Source of the DNA: Macquaria australasica | Lineage: Eukaryota > Chordata > Actinopteri > Centrarchiformes > Percichthyidae | Assembly (NCBI GenBank): GCA_005408345.1 | Contig: SEMN01000225.1 | Location: 1-64,000 of the forward strand | DNA length: 64,000 bases | Direction of reading: 5' to 3' | Part shown: positions 60,695 through 64,000 of the stretch, piece by piece | How positions within the stretch are numbered: position 1 is the stretch's first letter | Layout: each line of letters opens with the position of its first letter | Program-made: the position numbers and the translations under genes | The notes under the pieces: generated by a model | What the model was told of the DNA's origin: nothing | The model's database searches: none | Seen by the model: the letters and a program-made list of their open reading frames with translations, nothing else

Positions 60695-61125
60695 GAGAAG
60701 TTAAAGGAATACTTTGACATTTTGAGAAATAGGCTTATTTGCTTTTGGGATGGGGAGTTAAATGAGAAAATCCATAACACTCTGTGTGTTAGATATGAAG
60801 CTACCACAAGCAGCCAGTTAGCTTAGCTTAGCCTAAAGACTGGAAACAGGGGGAAACAGCTAGCCTGGCTCTGTCCAACTATAACAAAATCCACCTACCA
60901 GCACCTCTGAAGCTCAATAATAACACGTTACATCTCTTTTGTTTAAAAAAGTTAAATATTATAACTATTATAAAATATTTTGCAGTTTTTGCAGGGGTTA
61001 TGTGTCTGACTACTGTGCTAGTAAGCTAGCCAGCTGCAGGCTTTAGCCTTACATTTAATGACAAGATATGTATCTAACTCTCCACCTGTGAGCAAATGTT
61101 GAACTTTTCCTTTAAAGAGGTACTA
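60695..61125 (+). repeat. TTAGCTTAGCTTAG-family repeat, long copy
   Basis: Starts GTTAAAGGAATACTTTGACA, followed by TTGAGAAATAGGCTTATTTG, AGTTAGCTTAGCTTAGCCTA, AAACAGCTAGCCTGGCTCTG and ends TTTCCTTTAAAGAGG. Shorter pieces of the same family are visible near 20640-20710 and 26130-26205. Confidence 0.65.
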
Positions 61126-62391
61126 TAAATCCTTTTTGAAAGAGAAATTAGGGTCCAAACTCTTGAGTCTAGACGTAGACTTTACTGTACCAGATGAAAG
61201 CTTAGGTTTAATTGCATTTTAAATGTTTTGCTTTAAAGCAGCACAATGCAGCACGAGGAGCTGCTATTTAACCGGTGACGTTAATCTCTGTATTCCTTTC
61301 TCTGTGTATCCATGCTAGTGTTGAGTAGTCGCTGCTTAAACAGTCATGGTGTATAGTGATTAGTGGCAGCCCACCAGGACAGGCTTAATGGCACACACTG
61401 TGTTTACATTACATTACATTACCTATTGGTTCAGCCTGGGAATAATGTCTCTGCCGGGGATGACAACTCTACTTATACACACACACACAGTGGGATATTG
61501 AGACTGGAAGATAGGCAGTCACACACAGACATATGTGCAGGCATCGGCTTACACATTTATGATGGAGAACATGCAAACACAGATCAGGCCACCAGATCAG
61601 AACACATTCCATCCTCTGTGTCATGTCAGTGTAATGTATGTGTATGACACCATGTTTGAGTTGTGTAAACTGTTTATTGCATGGAGATGAAAGGCCTCAT
61701 GAAGCTTGTCTGGGGTGTCACAAAGTTCACGTACAAACAACAGCATCCCCGCTGGCTCTTTTCTCCTCTCCGACAACTACAGATACCCGCTTTAGTCGTC
61801 TGATTTACGTACTGTGTCATATTTGGATGTGCCGCGCCTTTTATCTTTTGGCCCGTGTTCTTTCTCTTGTCTGTCTGCATTGCCTGTTTTTCCTCTCATT
61901 TGCTTTTTTTTTTCACACATGTAACCCAGGCTCAAATGCTCACACACATACACACCAGCTGTTTGATCTAGATGTGAGTGGCAGCCCAATTCTCTGATGA
62001 GCTTTGAGCAGGCATATTCAGCAGCAGCATTGTGATCTGTGTGTGTGTGTGTGTGTCCTGGTGTGAGATAAAGGTTGAGTGTGTGTGTGTACTGTATTGA
62101 GTGTGAAAAGATTTGTCATATTTGAATTGAATTTTCATCATTGGCATATTTCCTTGTGCACGTGACACAGCAGGTGCTGTTGCTGTAGTCATATAAATGT
62201 CTTGCTTCTCCAGTCTGCTGATTTTCAGCTTTTATCATCACTACAGATTACACATGCACATCCAGAACTGTTGGAAGAAGTTCAAAGTGCTGGCAGTCAA
62301 GCTGAAAACAAGGCAAATACAAGGTTGTAGCATGCCACAATCATGCATTACCCACTCCCCTCTCTTTGTCTCTCTGTGTCTTCGTCTCCAG

Positions 62392-62543
62392 CCTGATGAG
62401 TTGACCAACGCATTGGAGATCAGTAACATTGTGTTTACCAGCCTGTTCTCTCTGGAGATGCTGTTGAAGGTTTTGGTCTACGGGCCCTTCGGCTACATCA
62501 AGAACCCCTACAATATCTTCGATGGCATCATCGTGGTCATCAG
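62392..62543 (+). CDS. cacna1g: Cav3.1-like T-type Ca channel, exon H (repeat II S2-S3)
   Basis: The exon starts in phase 0 and codes PDELTNALEISNIVFTSLFS, then LEMLLKVLVYGPFGYIKNPY and NIFDGIIVVI. It covers the end of the S1-S2 loop, S2 with its conserved Glu and Lys, and most of S3. LVYGPFGYIKNPYNIFDG is as in Cav3.1; Cav3.2 has ACGPLGYIRNPY and Cav3.3 AAFGLFDYLRNPY. The acceptor is gtctccag and the donor gtgagg, leaving AG of a Ser codon completed in exon I. It follows exon G after an intron of nearly 13 kb. Confidence 0.96.
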
Positions 62544-62944
62544 GTGAGGATTTTCTGACAACAAAATGTTTTATAAAGCCCTGAAAGGATACAGGGATCC
62601 TTTTTCTTCCTGCTCTCTGTTTCTATTTTTAAAATAATGCCACTGGGAACACATAAACCTGAAGGCCCTACATACCCATGGACATTATTATACAGGAAAA
62701 ACATAAGATGTAATGAACCCTGAAGGAAATCAGCCAAGACAAAGTATAAAAGTACGGTCAAATTAGCTTTCCAGGCGACGAAATTGACCCAAACTCAGCA
62801 ATGTGAAAAACAATGTGAAATCCCCATTCCAATGTGGGGAGTAAATAGAGCAGTCAATATTTTTATATTAACAATTAGTCAAATGACGATGTGTAATATG
62901 AAAGGTGTCGCTCGTAGTGATGAACCCACAGTGAATTATCACCC

Positions 62945-63270
62945 AACTGTGCAGTTCCACTCAGCTCCACATAGCGTTTTAGCGCCTTTCAGCTCATTGT
63001 TTTGGTTTTACAGCCCGCACCTTTACTGTTTTGGTTCACTCTCACGGCTCTCATCAGCTTCATTTCCAGCTGTAGCAGGCAGCTGTTTTCAGTAAACCAG
63101 CTGTGATTAACCCGTTGTACACTACCTGCACAGCACCAAATGGAATGTGAACATAGAGGCTAGAGGCTAAAAGGAGAGCGAACATTGGACTTCCATTTTT
63201 TTGGCTGGCTAGAAACACGACTTCAAATGAATGTTAATGTTTCTGCTTGATGTGTAAATAGGCAGCTGTT
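62945..63270 (+). repeat. Dispersed repeat (CAGGCAGCTGTTTTCAG family)
   Basis: GTTTTGGTTCACTCTCACGG, GTAGCAGGCAGCTGTTTTCA, GAGAGCGAACATTGGACTTC and CTGCTTGATGTGTAAATAG align in order with the 53.7-kb copy. Confidence 0.6.
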
Positions 63271-63654
63271 TGCTAACACGTTCCCAAGGTGATATGTCAA
63301 GGTTTTATTTACAGCCTGTTCTTCTGCCCCATAGTAACCAAAAGAATAATAATAAAATAAAATAATTATACATTTCTAACAAATGTTTTATAAAGCATAA
63401 ATAAGCATGCGCAGCTGCCCAAAGTTGTAAGTGTAACACGTCAGTACCTTTATATACAGTCTATGGTCAGTACTAAGTGTTGCCTTTTTTAGAAAATGAT
63501 TGTGCTTAAAAGACACACCTCATCTTTAGAAATAGGTAAAATGGGTACAGCGCAAGCAGTAGGGCTCCATTATACTTAAGTGGGTGGGAATCAGAGATTA
63601 TTGGTCAGGGCTTTGGCTGTTTGAAGATCTAACGTGAATGTGTATATGTGTGTC

Positions 63655-63770
63655 TCTCCTCTCTTTGAAGAGGTCAAAACTCCAGCAACACTTGTAGTGT
63701 AAAGAATAACTTAATTGTCAGACCAACGCATTTCGGCTCGAGGCATTCATCAGGGTCATCATACGACATG
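63655..63770 (-). repeat. SINE-like repeat abutting exon I acceptor
   Basis: On the - strand it reads GATGAATGCCTCGAGCCGAA and ATGCGTTGGTCTGACAATTA, then GTTGCTGGAGTTTTGACCTC, a unit I remember from fish genomes. It stops about 25 nt upstream of the exon I splice acceptor. Confidence 0.45.
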
Positions 63771-63796
63771 TCCCATCTCTCTTCTCTTTTGGACAG

Positions 63797-63982
63797 TGTG
63801 TGGGAGATCGTGGGTCAGCAGGGTGGTGGTCTGTCGGTGCTGCGGACATTCCGGCTGATGCGGGTGCTGAAGCTGGTCCGTTTCATGCCGGCCCTGCAGA
63901 GACAGCTGGTGGTGCTGATGAAGACCATGGACAACGTGGCCACCTTCTGCATGCTGCTCATGCTCTTTATCTTCATCTTCAG
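63797..63982 (+). CDS. cacna1g: Cav3.1-like T-type Ca channel, exon I (repeat II S4-S5)
   Basis: The exon completes the Ser codon and codes VWEIVGQQGGGLSVLRTFRL, MRVLKLVRFMPALQRQLVVL, then MKTMDNVATFCMLLMLFIFI and F. It holds the end of S3, the S4 voltage sensor with its regular Arg/Lys ladder (LRTFRLMRVLKLVRF), the S4-S5 linker and S5. GQQGGG and FRLMRV are Cav3.1 signatures; Cav3.2 and Cav3.3 have GQADGG and FRLLRV. The acceptor is ttggacag and the donor gtaggc, with AG of a Ser codon left for the next exon beyond the window. The coding sequence is therefore incomplete at its 3' end by the repeat II pore, repeats III and IV and the C-terminus. Confidence 0.96.
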
Positions 63983-64000
63983 GTAGGCAGAGGGAGAGTG

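Larger units (their letters stand above)
49408..62391 (+). other. Intron G-H, about 13.0 kb
   Basis: No exon was supported. Repeats include a copy of the TACTTGAGTAAATGTACTT family (50841-51041), a GT run (51437-51471), a 290-nt polypyrimidine stretch (51636-51925), a tRNA-type SINE (53440-53580), a dispersed repeat (53660-54020), a repeat with many TTCCGA words (55729-56120), a retroelement-like tail with TTCAA units (56190-56460), two copies of the TTAGCTTAGC family, an ATT run (58001-58046) and more CA/GT runs. Confidence 0.8.
62544..63796 (+). other. Intron H-I, 1253 nt
   Basis: Begins gtgagg and ends cttttggacag. A dispersed repeat copy (62945-63270) and a second repeat (63655-63770) fill much of it. 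The latter ends about 25 nt before the acceptor of exon I. Confidence 0.85.

Overview
The window is a piece of a vertebrate nuclear genome, almost certainly a teleost fish. Small GC-rich exons with canonical GT/AG splice sites sit in large AT-rich introns full of CA/GT microsatellites and dispersed repeats that I recognise as typical of ray-finned (percomorph-like) fish. There is no bacterial or viral gene organisation.

One gene is supported, on the + strand and open at both ends: a low-voltage-activated (T-type, Cav3) calcium channel alpha-1 subunit. The best paralog match is Cav3.1 (cacna1g). Nine exons (called A to I here) splice together in phase into 2441 nt, or 813 codons plus 2 nt. They run from repeat I S2 to the end of repeat II S5. 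In order: A (I S2-S3), B (I S3-S4), C (I S4-S5 linker and S5), D (extracellular turret and pore helix), E (selectivity filter and start of S6), F (rest of S6 and most of the I-II linker, with a nine-His run), G (end of the linker and II S1), H (II S2-S3) and I (II S4-S5). The N-terminus and I S1 lie upstream of the window; the repeat II pore and repeats III and IV lie downstream.

Layout: 1-12242 is intron upstream of exon A. Introns of about 15.3 kb (A-B), 15.7 kb (B-C) and 13.0 kb (G-H) fill most of the window. Exons C to G form the only dense coding cluster (43.5-49.4 kb), and exons H and I close the window. Intron E-F is only 111 nt.

The introns hold at least five dispersed repeat families in several copies, one clear hAT-type terminal-inverted-repeat element with degenerate 8-bp target duplications, one further TIR element, a tRNA-derived SINE, a likely retroelement tail, a 290-nt polypyrimidine tract and many microsatellites.

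I found no wholly new biological system. The most useful leads are an in-frame, phase-compatible 123-nt candidate cassette exon in the I-II linker, an apparent Gly-to-Phe change in the repeat I pore helix, and an 18-bp perfect palindrome carried by a dispersed repeat family. Family names and the paralog call rest on remembered homologs and were not searched.
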